A stretch of DNA of 64,000 nt, taken from contig JAKOGI010000053.1 of NCBI GenBank assembly GCA_029747015.1, positions 659,001 to 723,000 of the forward strand, written 5' to 3'. Source of the DNA: Carnegiea gigantea. Lineage: Eukaryota; Streptophyta; Magnoliopsida; Caryophyllales; Cactaceae. Of this stretch, positions 47,161 to 60,072 are shown piece by piece. Below the pieces are notes generated by a model. It worked only from the letters and a program-made list of their open reading frames with translations, made no database searches and was not told the origin of the DNA. Within the stretch, counting starts at the first letter, position 1. Each line of letters opens with the position of its first letter. Position numbers and translations under genes: made by a program.

Positions 47161-47599
47161 TTTTGAATATAAATTAAAAATAAAGAAATTTAGCATAAAT
47201 TATCTGAGTGCAACATGGACGAGTAACAAATCAATAAATTGAACTTTGAAAAGTAAATAAATCTATATTATAATTTAGATGTAGTCATTTGCTTATATGG
47301 TGTTATAATAAAACTGCAATATCTACGTGGTGCGTCTACATTCATTCCCTCCTGTTCGCTTATTTTAAAATTTTAAACATTAATTTATAGTAAAAATTCT
47401 CCAGATTTTATATGAAATGATGAATGGAAAGCAAAATCTTCATACCATACAATTATATGAAATATTATTTGTTTATAAAAATTGACACTTAATCATTAAT
47501 TTATGACATGTTTGTCATTTATGACAAGTTTCATCAATATGTGTTGACTAAATTAAAGAAAAAATCAAATCTATATTGTAATTACCATACATGACAAAT

Positions 47600-48022
47600 G
47601 AAAAAACGGCAAGTTCGGCAAGAGCTTTTTGGATAACATTTGGCGTTTTGACTAAGTCAACATATTCATCAGTTAATTTTTAGTGTTCAGTAATATAGTA
47701 TTTTGACTAGCATTTTAAGTAACGTTTTTGAAAAACTAATAATATTAATGTTAGACATTCAAAAGTAGTGTTTCATATTTTTTTGTCCAAAAATATCCTT
47801 TGGAAATTTTATCTTTGAAAATTATCTATAGCCTTTATGTCAATTTACATTAATCAGCTAACCCAACAGCTAAATTTATCGACATATTTATTTCAACTGC
47901 TCATCTAAACAGCTATCCGCTAACAGCTAAATTAGAAACGCTATACACTATCTAAATAGCTATTCGCTACTTGAGCCGCTATTCTTTACTTGAACTGCTA
48001 ATTTTGCCGAGCAGGACCAAAG
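47600..48022. mobile_element. Possible MITE
   Basis: Inverted ends share gttcggcaa (47612) and, reverse-complemented at the right, gctcggcaa (about 48005). The interior repeats aacagctaa(a)tt and gctatccgcta/gctattcgcta motifs at 47865-47990. No clear target duplication, so boundaries are approximate. Confidence 0.35.
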
Positions 48023-50334
48023 TCACCACATTAAATCTCATCCAAAAAGAGGCTTCATATATATTTGCTCCCTCTTTTTTTAAAGATTTTTAAATTTTCA
48101 ATATATTTACTTGATTACTTCATTAATATTGGGTTTGATAAGGAAAAATAGAATCTATAATATAATTGAAATATTTTTTCAAACGAAAGAAAGCACCACA
48201 TTAAATCTCACCTCATTGACCCCTTAGAATTCATTCTCTCCGATTTCCTACTTTTCAAATTTTAAAATAATCCCATCCAAAATTCTCATCTTCTTATTCA
48301 AATCTAAGCCACACAAATCCATTAGTTTCTTAGTTAGTGTTCTTTATGATCACTATAATTCATATCAAATTTTTTGTCCAAATTGAAAATTGATCTATAC
48401 TAATCATTTATTCCTATGGTCAAAGGCTAATAGAAGTAGTATCCTTTCATGTGTCAGTCTCATACGTGATGATCTCCATGATCTTGATCTTTCTTCCCGT
48501 AAAAGTAGAACCATTTCTCTTTCTCTTTCTATTTGGCCCACGAATTGAGGGACAAGAAGTGAGTTACTACCAAACCTAAACTCAAGGCAAAAGATTCACT
48601 TCGCATGATACCTTATTGCATTCTAATATTTTATACTTCTTTTAATTAGAAGATGTACTATTTATGGGTAACAGAAGAGGATGATTATGAAGAGAGAAAG
48701 ATGATGACTGATGGACTCTAATATTTTAATATAAAATTTGTTAATTTATTTATTTGAGTTTCCTACCTGTCCACTGTGATTGAGAATAACATTAATAAAA
48801 GAAAGTGCAAAAATATCAAATCAAATTATTGACCATTCAATATGAAATTGTGAATTGTTTATGCTCAAGTTTTCTTATTACATTACATCAAAATATAAAT
48901 GACTGTATGGTGAGTATTTTTCTCCAATAAATTAAAGACTTTGACGTGAACATGTATAGATTCAAGTATCACCATGCATGCGTATGATGGTATTCAACAT
49001 GAGACTGAAGGACTATATACAATCAATAATCAAACCCCTAATTTGTGTGTTTTTTATAATAGCTAATTCTATTAGATTCTCTATTCTAATTAATTTAATA
49101 TATTCTTTCATGTAGATGTATAGACGGTATATATATGATACTGGTTAGTTTTGTTATTTAGCTAATTATTTTTCTATGACATTTATGACTTTTCTTATTC
49201 TTGCCTCCTTTTTTTTGTGGGGATGGAGAATGGAGCTAAGTTGTTTTATTATATAACTAGAGTGAATGATTTGATGAAGTCATACTAAGAGTAAAAAAGA
49301 ATAAATAACTCTAACCAAGTTAATTAAGTTATCTGTGCAGAAACAATTGAATAGCTAAAAGCCTAAAAGTATTATAATGCAATAAATATATGTAAATCTC
49401 ATAATTAAAAACATATTTGTAGATGAAGTTCTAAGAAAAATATTTTGATAATTTAAAGAACCTTAACAACATGGTAAGTACTATCATGAGGCCCATTTTT
49501 CTTCAATTATACATCAGTGATTTATGGGCTAGAGATCAAATTAAAATAAACGGAAAAAGTTAGTTGATAAGCTAATAATATTGCTTTAAATTCTATATTT
49601 TTTGAAAGGGTATGAAAACAAATAACAGGGGCATAAATGTGAAGTGGTTGTATGCAACCATTTTAGAATGTTGGCATTGCTGTTTAGTCAACTTAAGGAC
49701 AAATGTTATAGTATTAAGGAGCCTAATTATAACCTCAACCCGTACATCTTTAAAAATTGAACACCGTTAGTCTCTCCTTTGGAAGCATTGAACGTTATTA
49801 ATTCGGCTGTAAGAAATAGCTCCTGACAATCCAACTTTGGAGAGATGTAATTTCTTTAGTTCAAGGATCATTTGAGATTGTGTTTTTTTAAGCAACTTCA
49901 AATAATGTTACCCCTAAAACAACACAAGTATGTGAAATTCAAGTTGCATACATTCATTTTGAAATTCCAATTACTTAAAAAAATTCAATGTCAAATTACC
50001 CTAGACTAAAAAAAATAAGTACCCTCAAAGTTGGTATGATCGGAGTTATTTCTTAAAGTTGGATTAAGAAGTCTCATATCCTTGGATTTGGATTAATGGC
50101 AAAGAAAAACAAATTGAAGTGGGAGATTCTAAAAAAGTAGCATGAACTCAAAAAATTGGGAGATTTATTAATCAAAAAAGCAAATAAGCAAAATTTAAAT
50201 TGAACAATATTATCTTTCTTAACTTCCTCAGTAATATTCAACAAAAGCATGAAAGCATTGTAATAATTGAATTACTACTAATTGCTTTTATTATTGTTGT
50301 TGCTCAATAATAAAAAAAATTCCATTTTGAAGTT
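48023..50334. other. Unassigned AT-rich intergenic DNA
   Basis: No gene seen. A 17-bp direct repeat caccacattaaatctca occurs at about 48027 and 48193. The start of the Helitron whose 3' end lies at 50362 may be here but was not identified. Confidence 0.4.
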
Positions 50335-50362
50335 CCCGTGCATTAGCATGGGCACAAACTAG
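50335..50362 (+). mobile_element. Helitron-like 3' terminus
   Basis: Stem-loop CCCGTGC-ATTA-GCATGGG (one mismatch, 50335-50352), then CACAAA and the terminal CTAG, followed by T. A hairpin a few bases before CTRR with insertion next to T is the hallmark of Helitron 3' ends. The 5' TC end was not found and no Rep/helicase coding is seen. Confidence 0.45.
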
Positions 50363-50802
50363 TAAATAATAAAGATGACAACGATAGCAACAATAATGGT
50401 AACACCAACAATGACAGTTAATAAATACAGTAAATTCCACACCAAAATAAATAAATAAATAGATGTGTTATGCAAGCAAGGAGTGTACAAAATTGCCTGG
50501 GCTCATGAATAGAGGGCCCACTGGGCTTTATAGTACTGTTTTGAGTTATGTAAAAGCCCGTCCAAAGGGAGCAATTACTGTACAGAACTGTCATTGAGCC
50601 CAAAACCTGACCATACACATTACTTTCTACGATTGATTGCCATTGATCTTTTGACGGTGTGTAATGACAATATGTGAGCTTAGGAAGGATATTATAACTT
50701 CTATGCGAAAATCACTACCTTGTAATCAAAGTTTATACAATGCTTCTGGGAGTTACTTTCAAAAGTCACACGAGCAAATGTGCAACTATAATTAACTATA
50801 TG

Positions 50803-50807
<5 letters not shown>

Positions 50808-50846
<39 letters not shown>

Positions 50847-50850
50847 GTGT
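50808..50850. repeat. (AT)n(AC)n microsatellite
   Basis: About 28 bp AT then ACACACACAC and GTGT. Confidence 0.9.
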
Positions 50851-51306
50851 ATATGAAGACTATGCTTCTAAAAGTATACATATCAGAATATATGAACTAT
50901 TTTTCTTAGAGGGCTGATGACACATTAAATATATGTATTAGATATAGGAACTGTTGAGTAAAGATAAAACTTATGTATTTAATGCCTTAAAACCTTACCA
51001 ATTAAGCACTGACTCATATAACAGAAGATTATTGGGTAATTATTTGTTAACAATTTTTTTTATTTCCCATTCTCTTAAAAAAAAACCCATTCGTTCGATA
51101 TTGGTACTGAAGTCTAGGAAATGTACAAAAATAATTATTAAATATATTTACATTGTTAAAATAGTTTTTTAAAATAAAAACAATGTTAAAATCTTAGAAA
51201 AGTATAATTTGATAATGATATGAGACTAGGAAGTAATATTTTTGACAATAAATATAAGATGGAGAGAGTAAATTCTGTTAAGTCACGATACTGGATTATC
51301 GACAGT

Positions 51307-51307
51307 A

Positions 51308-51346
<39 letters not shown>

Positions 51347-51410
51347 GCTGTTGTTGTTATTATTATTATTATTATTATTGTTATTATTGTTGTTATTATT
51401 GTTACTGCTG
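51307..51410 (+). repeat. (TTA)n-based microsatellite with TTG interruptions
   Basis: About 100 bp of TTA triplets interrupted by TTG/CTG triplets. Confidence 0.95.
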
Positions 51411-51731
51411 CGGTGAAAAGTCACTGATTTATTATATGCAACCTCATGCATCATTTGTGATGAATTACTTTTTAATTAATAAAAAAAGTTAGTCAAAGAC
51501 TGATCATCGTGTCCGCAAACGTGCCTTAAAGCTGTTGTCAGCCTGTTTAATATTCAATTTCAAGGAACGGTCCTCATCATTTCATTCGATCATACAGGTT
51601 CAATCATCTATTGACTTGATCAAATTTCATTTCATTAATCAGGAGCCATTTTCTTGAATTGAGAATTTTTATGTCATTATTAAAATTGCAAATATGACAA
51701 TTATTTTCTGATAGTGATTGAGAACAAGTGG

Positions 51732-51938
<207 letters not shown>

Positions 51939-52920
51939 ATAATCGAAAAAAATTGCTATATATGAAAATTAGAATTGACAAAAAATGGATCGTACATATA
52001 TTTGAATTTTGGGTGGAGATAATTTCGGATTGGTACTATTAGGTCATGTATTCATTTATGGGACGACTTTTGTTTTGGTATGATCAAGCATGGTTCAGGT
52101 TGACTTTAGGTTCATCGATGGTTGACTTTAGGTCAATTAATATTTGATCTCACAAAGTAGCCTTTTGAAGAAAATAACCCTTCAAAGTTCATCAGATTAT
52201 GTCCAAGTCAATTCAGATTTAGTTGTAAATTGGGTAAGCTTATTTTAGGTGTTCCTTAATTGGGTGTAGATTTGAGCTATTAAGTTTGTTTTTCGGATAA
52301 CTTTGGTCATAGTTAAAGATGCTATCGTATTAAATGAGAACTAAATTTTGGGTCACTCTGGCCATTTTTAAAGATCTTATCATATTTATGAGAACTAGTT
52401 TTGAGGACTCAAATAAGGCACAACAAGTGTTAGGTTTCTTTCTTCTTCATTTACAATGGCATGGTTTGCAGTGGTTAATCATAACCCTTAACCAATTAAA
52501 TTATTAAATGTTGTTAACGTAAAACATCTAATATATTGGGACATATTATAATTAATTTGACAGGAACGTTGTAACAGCTGTACTATCAAACCAAATGCCA
52601 TCTAATCAATTAAAAACTTATTATATTATTGATTTGTACCCAATAGAAGGTTTTGTTGGGAATTATACGGATTTGCCTAAGTAAGATCATGTTTCACTTA
52701 AAGTATATTAATTAAATAGTGGTATTCTAACGTGTGACTCCTTCGAAATTTGTGTGTTTCATATTATTTATAAGTAACGTTTTGCATCAAATATTGTAAA
52801 CTTTTATATAGGTACATACGTGCATAAATCTCAGTCTAGAAATTAAAATTGGTTCGATTCTCTTAACCCTAGTTGAGTCACATCTTTTCTTTTAGAATTC
52901 ATTCACATCTTTTAAACATC

Positions 52921-52974
52921 AAAATATATATATATATATAAATATATATATATATTATATATATATATTATATC
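52921..52974. repeat. (AT)n imperfect microsatellite
   Basis: Imperfect AT repeats with aaat and ttat breaks. Confidence 0.85.
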
Positions 52975-53285
52975 TATAAGACCGTGCTATTTATGACATG
53001 ATTTTTCTAGAGGTAACTACCACAAAATATATATATTTAATTAAAGGATTAGACATAAGAACACTTTTGCACTCTCATGGCTATGCTTACGAGATGCTAC
53101 ATGAATTATGAATAGAATTCAAATCTATTACAAATGAGGGAATACTGATCATTACAATTTGCACTACTTTCTTTGGAACCAGATCTATGCAAATATTATT
53201 ATGAGAGTAGGAATTGAATATTGATTGCAATAGTTTAGAGAGGACTTCCCTGAAAAATTGAGATTTATATATGCTCGCTTACAAA

Positions 53286-53287
<2 letters not shown>

Positions 53288-53335
<48 letters not shown>
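53288..53335. repeat. (AT)n microsatellite
   Basis: Uninterrupted TA repeats, about 48 bp. Confidence 0.95.
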
Positions 53336-53337
<2 letters not shown>

Positions 53338-54230
53338 ATATTTGTGCAAATATATTTAGCGAGGTAACCAAAGTTTTCCCTCATAATGCAACTTGATTAA
53401 CGAATAAATGAATAATAGTCTAATTTTGAAATTTTCGGTCACATGCAAGGGATACATTTGACTATTGGGAGCTTAAGCTAAAAAATATATAGCTCACTCG
53501 GATTCACACAGATGTAGGTATAAATCTAATGACTTAATTAGTTGAAGCACCTTCATCTTATGAAACAGGCTCTGTCTTCAAAAGATTCTTTCAAGTTGAT
53601 CATTGATCCATGCTTTATAATGCCTTTGTTTTTGTCAATATTTTTTTAACACTTAAAAAGCCAAAACCAGGGTGGATGTACAGCTTCTTATTCCCTTAAT
53701 TAAGCTCCATGATCATTACAAGTCGTTTACCATAAGATCAATTATTTATGGAGTACAGTTATAGTGGTTGTCACTATATAATAGTCACCATAATTTCTTA
53801 GATCTTAAACGTATATGTGGAATACATTGATCCTACTTGTTGATTTTATTTTTGTTTTTGAATATTAAAAAATATATTGTAAAAATCACAAAATATATCT
53901 AAAAGATAAATGATAAATGAATGCTCAGATCAAACTAGCTTGAGAGCAACCGAATAATGTGACATAAAAATTATTTTTATCAATATTTACATTTTTTTGT
54001 GATTTTCAATATACATTCTAACTATTTAATAACAAAAATAAAATTAATGGTTCATATTAATAAAAGATAAATGAATGTTCAAGATTGTTTTTATTGTGGT
54101 GGTTGTCATATAGTAACAACCACTATAACTTTTTGCTTATTTATGTAGAAAGTTTTAAAACGTGATTGGTTTTCACAAATTTGACCAGTAAATTAAATAA
54201 ACTTGCTGGCCACCCTTTATTTGTATCTTT

Positions 54231-54396
54231 TTGTTTTTTTGATCTTGGATACTCTATTTCATTGGAATCAAGTTATTGTCGGCCCTATAAGAGATAGAGT
54301 TCTCCCATCACAAATTTTCTCCATTTACAAGACTTGAACTCGAAACCTTACTTAAGGGGGCCGGGACAAGTACCAAACTATTTGAACTAACGTTGG
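54231..54396 (-). mobile_element. tRNA-derived SINE, complete
   Basis: A 166-bp element bracketed by a perfect 14-bp target duplication TTATTTGTATCTTT (54217-54230 and 54397-54410). On the minus strand it starts CCAACGTTAGTTCAAATAGT, giving a box A-like TAGTTCAAATAGTTTGG, then a box B-like GGTTTCGAGTTCAAG (54334-54348). It ends in an A-rich tail (reverse of ttgtttttttgat). The internal polymerase III promoter boxes, tail and duplication are those of a SINE moved by LINE machinery. Confidence 0.85.
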
Positions 54397-54410
54397 TTAT
54401 TTGTATCTTT

Positions 54411-54956
54411 ATTGGATGTTGATGAATCCATAAAGATTTATATAAATGATAAATTTGAACCTTCCGTGGACTAATGTATGTCAAAAGAAAGCTTTTATTG
54501 AGGACCAACACCTCAACTTTTTAGAATTCATAAATGCAAGCAATCCAACTTAAAAAGGTGATTACTTATTCCCAAATTATAAAACAGTCTCGGGTGTAAG
54601 GATATAGAATACCATAAATAGTTTTTTTTTTTTTTAAGTTTCCCAAATCCTCCTATTTTCATTTGATCCCTTCCTATTTGTGGACCGTATTTGTGGCCTA
54701 ACTGTGGCTTATTACCCAAACCATCTTACTTAAGTTGGAAAAGCTCAAAATGGAATGCTTTAAATAAACCAAACTTAAGAAAGAATAAATCAAAAGAAAA
54801 TTAGCCCTTTGTGGTTGTTCAAAATGTTGCCTAAGCTTTCTTCTAAAAAAATGTCACAATGTGGAAGGGAGAAAGGAAAAAGAAAAGAAAATAGATAAAG
54901 TAATTAAACAAAGAAAACTGAAAATTATGGAGGGAAAAAAAAAAAAGGAAGAAAAT
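54411..54956. other. Probable 3' flank of the ATL gene
   Basis: AT-rich, no other gene recognised. For the minus-strand ATL gene this is downstream sequence. No confident poly(A) signal was picked out within 100 bp of the stop. Confidence 0.4.
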
Positions 54957-56351
54957 CTATACATCCAAATGATGGAATGTATTCTCTCTGTCCCGACTTT
55001 GCTGGCGAGACCTGTTCTTTTCTCTATTTGCAAACCATTGAACTGTCCTTTTAGCAATTGGGAACCACAATTTTCTTCTCTTAATTTCTTCCCTGAAATC
55101 ATCAATTTCATCATTATTATTATGTTTATCATTTTCTGGCGCTTCCAAACACTGTCTTAGCTTGCTCTTCATGCTTATGGTGTCCTTAAACCTTGAAGCT
55201 GCTGTGATTTCTGACATTGCCCTCTTCTCAGCTGATCTGTCCAAGCCAATAATCTGCCTTGAATCATCGAAACCCCGGATGTTATTTTTCGAGCTTGACA
55301 TAGAATTAGACCTCTTGAGTTGACCCACTTTGTACTCAAACATCCTTTTCCTCTCCATTTCCTCCCTTATGTTCATGATCTTGTAGCTTTCATCCGTTTG
55401 AATACAATTAGGGTGTTTTTCCCCGAACAAGTTTGAGGAAGGAAATCGATCACTCGACATGGCACCGAGCATTTCTGAGTTCAGGAACATCAAATCTGAG
55501 GAGCTGACATTGCTCCAACGATTCTTAAAAACCACATCCCATACTATGATTTGATGGTTGAGCCTATGCAAAGCCCTAGTTGATCCTTGTTCTTGCTTCA
55601 TGGGCATTTCGTCTTCCTTATTTGGCTTGAGAATTTTCCTAAAACTACAACCTATGCGAAACTTTGATGATCCATGATCACGATTCGTCTCTTCTTCTTC
55701 TTCTTCTTCTTCTTCTTCTTCTTCTCCAACCCTCTCTACAAAAATCTCAAAAATCGAAGATGTCTCATCCCCTGCCTCTTGAGATTTTATTCCTCCTAGG
55801 CACCTCATGCTATTGGATGAGTTGATGAACAAGGAGAGGTCATCAATGGTCACCTTTTGCCTACACAATGGACAAGTTGAATGGATTTCCAACCATTTAT
55901 CTATGCAATCAATGTGGAACCCATGTTTGCATTTGGGGAGTAGCCTTAGGATCTCTGAATCCCCAAACTCTGCTAAGCAAACTGCGCATTGGAGGCCTTG
56001 TTTGGCACCCTTGAGATTGGAGAATCTAAAGAAGGGGAGGGATTCCACTATTGTTTTATCCACCCCTGAGAATCTAGTACTATACCCAAACATGCCCTCG
56101 TGCTGGTGCTGGTGCTGGTGCTGGTGCTGGTGCTGGTGCTGGTGGCGGTCAACAAGGTGGATTGCCGAAGGAGGACGGTGGCAACACTTGGCATAGATTA
56201 GGAGGATGAGTGTTGTGGAAAACATGAAGGTAAGTACTCCGATAACGATGATTAAGCTTGGTTCGAAGTTTGATGATGTTGGGTCCTGTTGATGAGCTTG
56301 AGCATTGGCTAATGGGTTGGAGATGAGAATAAGCACCAAAAGGAAAATCAT
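54957..56351 (-). CDS. ATL42: RING-H2 finger protein, ATL42-like (E3 ubiquitin ligase)
   Basis: An intact, intronless 464-aa reading frame. Residues 1-17 form a signal peptide (MIFLLVLILISNPLANA). One membrane helix spans about 32-54. A His-Gln run (70-84) is followed by the family's GLD-type motif GVDKTIVESLPFFRF (96-110). The RING-H2 finger uses C122, C125, C141, H143, H146, C149, C160 and C163, spaced CX2CX15CX1HX2HX2CX10CX2C, with W153 for E2 contact. A 12-Glu run starts near 210. The C-terminal block KNRWSNVSSSDLMFLNSEM and the end WFPIAKRTVQWFANREK are conserved in the ATL42/ATL12 subgroup, longer than most ATLs. It should pass ubiquitin from an E2 to membrane-associated targets, often in defence or stress signalling. 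Start chosen because it opens the signal peptide. The substrate is unknown; orthology to ATL42 exactly is inference. Confidence 0.95.
   Translation of the reverse strand: MIFLLVLILISNPLANAQAHQQDPTSSNFEPSLIIVIGVLTFMFSTTLILLIYAKCCHRPPSAIHLVDRHQHQHQHQHQHQHQHEGMFGYSTRFSGVDKTIVESLPFFRFSNLKGAKQGLQCAVCLAEFGDSEILRLLPKCKHGFHIDCIDKWLEIHSTCPLCRQKVTIDDLSLFINSSNSMRCLGGIKSQEAGDETSSIFEIFVERVGEEEEEEEEEEEETNRDHGSSKFRIGCSFRKILKPNKEDEMPMKQEQGSTRALHRLNHQIIVWDVVFKNRWSNVSSSDLMFLNSEMLGAMSSDRFPSSNLFGEKHPNCIQTDESYKIMNIREEMERKRMFEYKVGQLKRSNSMSSSKNNIRGFDDSRQIIGLDRSAEKRAMSEITAASRFKDTISMKSKLRQCLEAPENDKHNNNDEIDDFREEIKRRKLWFPIAKRTVQWFANREKNRSRQQSRDRENTFHHLDV
55691..55722 (-). repeat. In-frame (GAA)n tract in the ATL gene
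   Basis: A CTT triplet run on the + strand encodes about 12 consecutive Glu after the RING finger. Its length may vary between alleles without shifting the frame. Confidence 0.9.
56102..56143 (-). repeat. In-frame hexanucleotide tract in the ATL gene
   Basis: Seven tandem hexamers (ctggtg on the + strand) encode alternating His-Gln between the membrane helix and the GLD motif. Such a tract changes length two residues at a time. Confidence 0.9.
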
Positions 56352-59300
56352 GGCTAATTGGATAGGTGAAGATTTGAGGATAATAGCATATGATGTTGAA
56401 GAAAGTTTCCTTGGTCATGTATTTAGTTTGTCATGACTCATGTGTGAAAGAATTGTCAACTTCCAAAAACAGAGGAGTTTGTTTGAGTATTGAGATGGGT
56501 TTGGATACTACTTATGTGTCGCAAAACTTCAAATCTTTTAATTTTTATGGTAAAAGTACATTGCAATAACCTTATCAATATACATTGCCTTTAAAAAAAA
56601 TTAATAATATTATTTAATAATATGGTTTGTTTGTTTTAGTTATTAATTTCTGGCTTTGTGGAAATTAATTTGTACAATGATGTGCGCTCTAACCGCAACC
56701 AGATAAGATGGGCATCTTTATTAAAAATAAACATGAAATCATGAACAACCAACTGTATAGTATATTGTTTAATTACCTCCCACCCCCCGCCCCCTAAAAA
56801 AAATTCAAACTTCTGTAATATTAATTAAACAGGTGGGATCAAATGTTTTCTTTGGCTTGATATCATAAAATTTTCAAAAATTATTAATTATAGATTAGGT
56901 TGTCTTGATTTGAGAGATTAGCTATTTGGAGCACACAAGTTGAATTTTAATAATTAATAGAAACCGTTCAAGACTAGAAAGGATGTAGACTGGGATTCTA
57001 GGTACTGTTCTGATCCTTGTGATGTTTTTAGGAACAAAATGTGTTTAAATAATTTTTTTCTGAAATATTCCAGTTAGCTTAGTTATTGAAATTTAGTGAG
57101 TCTTAGAATTTTAAATGTTGTTTTTGGGATTTTTTTTTTTTTTTTCCCCTTTCTTACTCTGGTGCGAAGTTTCCAAAGACCCGGTATAACAGGATTTAAT
57201 TTTGGGGAGCACAACTCAAATATGAGAAGAATTAAGATTTTTTAAATTCGGATTTGGATTTGAAATGTCTTTCTATAGTATGCCATATCAGAGATCCAGA
57301 ACAATCAACGATCATCATAAACGAAATTAGATTTTAAAAGGATAGTTATTGACCCCCCCATTACAAATTGTTTATGTGTAGCTCTTGTTGGAAATTATTT
57401 CCATAAAAATGAAAATTTTGTAATATTAATTAATTTTTGATTAATCAATTAAAGAGGCATGGCTGATGAAGAAACATATTAGTTATATAACTAACTAGTT
57501 ACTCTGAATGAAAAGACATATCCACACTTAGTTGTAATATTTTTATGAAATGATGTCATCCTTTAAGGGGAAAATGCATGAGTACAACTTTAAAAATGTG
57601 GAATATTCTTTCAAAATATGCCAAGTAACTGAAGTAAGGCATGAATCAAGAAAGTTATTCTAACAACAATCCCTTTGAATTTCTGTTTAGTCTTAAGCCA
57701 CTAATGCCAATATTTGTGAGTGCAACATGAGTATAAGAGAGACGTCTTTGTATCGCAAATACCTATTTGAAAATGTCTATTGCACATTGAATGAATAAAG
57801 CCTTTAAAAAAGCAATTTCGGTTATACCTAAAAGCCTCGGAGTAATTCTCTCACCGAACTTTTCTCCTAAATTTTTCCAACAGCTCTCATTTAGAAAACT
57901 TATTAGAATGCTTTGATCAGTAAGTAGCAACATAATAAATATTTGAATCAGCAAAAAAAAATAAATATTCGAACTTAACAAATGCATTTTTTACTTAGGA
58001 GAAGCTCAGAAATACTTGTTTGAAATTATAAAAATATATATATATTTTTTAACATATGGTCATAGTTGGATCTGTGAAATAAACCACAAAATTAAATAAA
58101 AGCTATAACGCATAGTTGTAATTTCAACCCGAAGCTAATCATGAGCTTATTCGACTCTAATTCGAAAATTCACGTCCTTTTCTAAAATCAAGTTACTCGA
58201 ATTTTATAACAAGTTTAATATGTGAGTCCTCAAAAGCCGGCACAACTGGATTCCCCCAGTAGGATCACGGTCTCTTCCAGCTAGCAAATGGCTATTTGGG
58301 GGGGGGGGGGGGGGGGGGGTTGTGGTGTTTGGGGCAGGGGGGTTAGATTAAAAAATAAAAATTGTCAACGATCTAACATAGCAACCCGAGTAGCTATTTC
58401 ATAATTAAGCAATAATAATAATCATAATAATAATAATATACAATCCAAATTATGCATTAGTGGACTTGGATATCAGTTGGTTTTCAATTATTAAAGTCTT
58501 TGAAAGTTATTATCAGAAATTCGAATTCGCTTATGCCTATCTTTACGTTCTATTTGCACAAAAACAAAAAAGGATATGTGGGCTTCTCTCCTTTGACAAA
58601 TCTTTACCTTATCAATACCAAAGGAAACAAATTAAGAATAAATTAGTATTATTATGTAGGTCATGCTAGCCACCTTCCCCCTCCCCCCTTCACATTTACA
58701 AGACACTAAAACAGAACTTTAAGTCATGTTCTTTCTATTAGTAGCTTACAATTTACTACGCAGTACATTCACTCACATTCAATATGCGGTCACTTAATTT
58801 CTACAGAAGTTATCGTGTATTTGTAGATGCTTTGATCTATAATTTAAGATTGGATACAAAACTATTGGACGAGACGAACAAAGCTTATGTGGGAGTCATT
58901 TCATCTTTTAATAGCCAAACGTCTAAGGACTAGGGAGAGTCAATAAAGGGAAGAAAAAGGAATAAGAAGTGAGCTCATACGTTGCACAACAATGAGTAAT
59001 TTTCTCTAAAGTTCACTCTAACTGGCTCTAAAAAAAATCGATTTTGTTAGCTAATAAATGATAATAACATTTTAATTTAAGTTGATTTTGGATTCCCCCA
59101 CCTTCTACTTTTTGCAAATAGAATCCTTACGAAATATACATAGGATTATATACATTATAAAAAACATACATATGAAGTTTTAAAATTCTATATAAAAAGT
59201 TCCTAGACATTTAAATACACCCACTTAAATTTCTAACTCCACAACCCTACATATAAACACAAACCTTAGCATTATTTTAAAGCCACGAGTTACCTTGGAA

Positions 59301-59743
59301 ATTTGACCAATAACAACAACATTGAGTCAAAGTAATGATAATTGGTGTTATTGTTGGTAATTTTTATTTTTGTGGGTGGGAATAATGGGGGGAGAATTGT
59401 GCTAAAATAAGGGGGGGGAATATTAAAGTCAATTGTGTCAAGATTTTTTTTTTTTAAAAAAAAAGACTCTCAGTTCCTTCATTAATGGGAAAACCAAGCT
59501 GTAATGAAACTAATGAAAGGAATAAAATCACATATATTCACATACATTGCCAGATATCCGGCTGGTATTACTGAGAGCTGCACATGCCACTTAGCATTTA
59601 CATATTTTCTTTTTGAGTAAATGAAATAATGAATTCACAGTTCACAACAATTTTCTTCTTTTTTCCAAAAAAAATGTTACGTGCGCTTTAGCATTTGACA
59701 GTTCATTCAAGGGCCTTAACACAGCACATTGGAGAGGAAAAAT
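56352..59743. other. Upstream of the ATL gene, then unassigned intergenic DNA
   Basis: 56352-57000 should hold the ATL promoter (minus strand). It contains a GCN4/AP-1-type TGACTCA at 56434-56440 and a TTGACA (minus strand) at 56454-56459, but no clear TATA box. Beyond, the DNA is AT-rich with no recognised gene or transposon. Poly(T) lies at 57129-57145 and poly(G) at 58298-58319. Confidence 0.45.
58298..58319 (+). repeat. Poly(G) homopolymer, about 22 bp
   Basis: About 22 consecutive G followed by ttgtggtgtttggggcagggggg. Prone to length error and able to form G-quadruplex structures. Confidence 0.9.
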
Positions 59744-59992
59744 CACTACCAGATACTCCATTTTGTGTGTAAATCACAACTAAGGGACTATATTATTAGA
59801 ATATATTTAAAATGGGCAATATTTTGAAGAAACTATTCTAAGGAGATCATTCACTGTTTACATTTTCTGTTAAGCCCTTAAACTTTTCATATTTGCAAAT
59901 CTACCCTCAATCCTTAAAAACTTACTTTCGAAAAATTGAAAATTGTGTTTGTATTTTTTGCTTACTAATAGATCTCGACGTTCTCTTTCATC

Positions 59993-60004
59993 TGATATCA
60001 GAGC
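59993..60004 (+). promoter_or_regulatory. Pararetrovirus primer-binding site (tRNA-Met), copy C
   Basis: TGATATCAGAGC, one mismatch from the initiator tRNA-Met complement, in the same position relative to the first ATG as in copy A. Confidence 0.7.
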
Positions 60005-60072
60005 CACGTGCACAAAAATAAATGAGATTATTAAGCTAATTAATGACGAATTAAGTTAATTAACTGCGATTA

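Noticed and set aside
48027..48210. 17-bp direct repeat caccacattaaatctca as a target duplication
   Set aside because: The 150 bp between copies has no transposon ends or A-tail, so it is kept only as an unexplained repeat.
55807..56196. 129-aa + strand ORF with Cys-Trp repeats
   Set aside because: It is the antisense of the ATL RING and His-Gln region.
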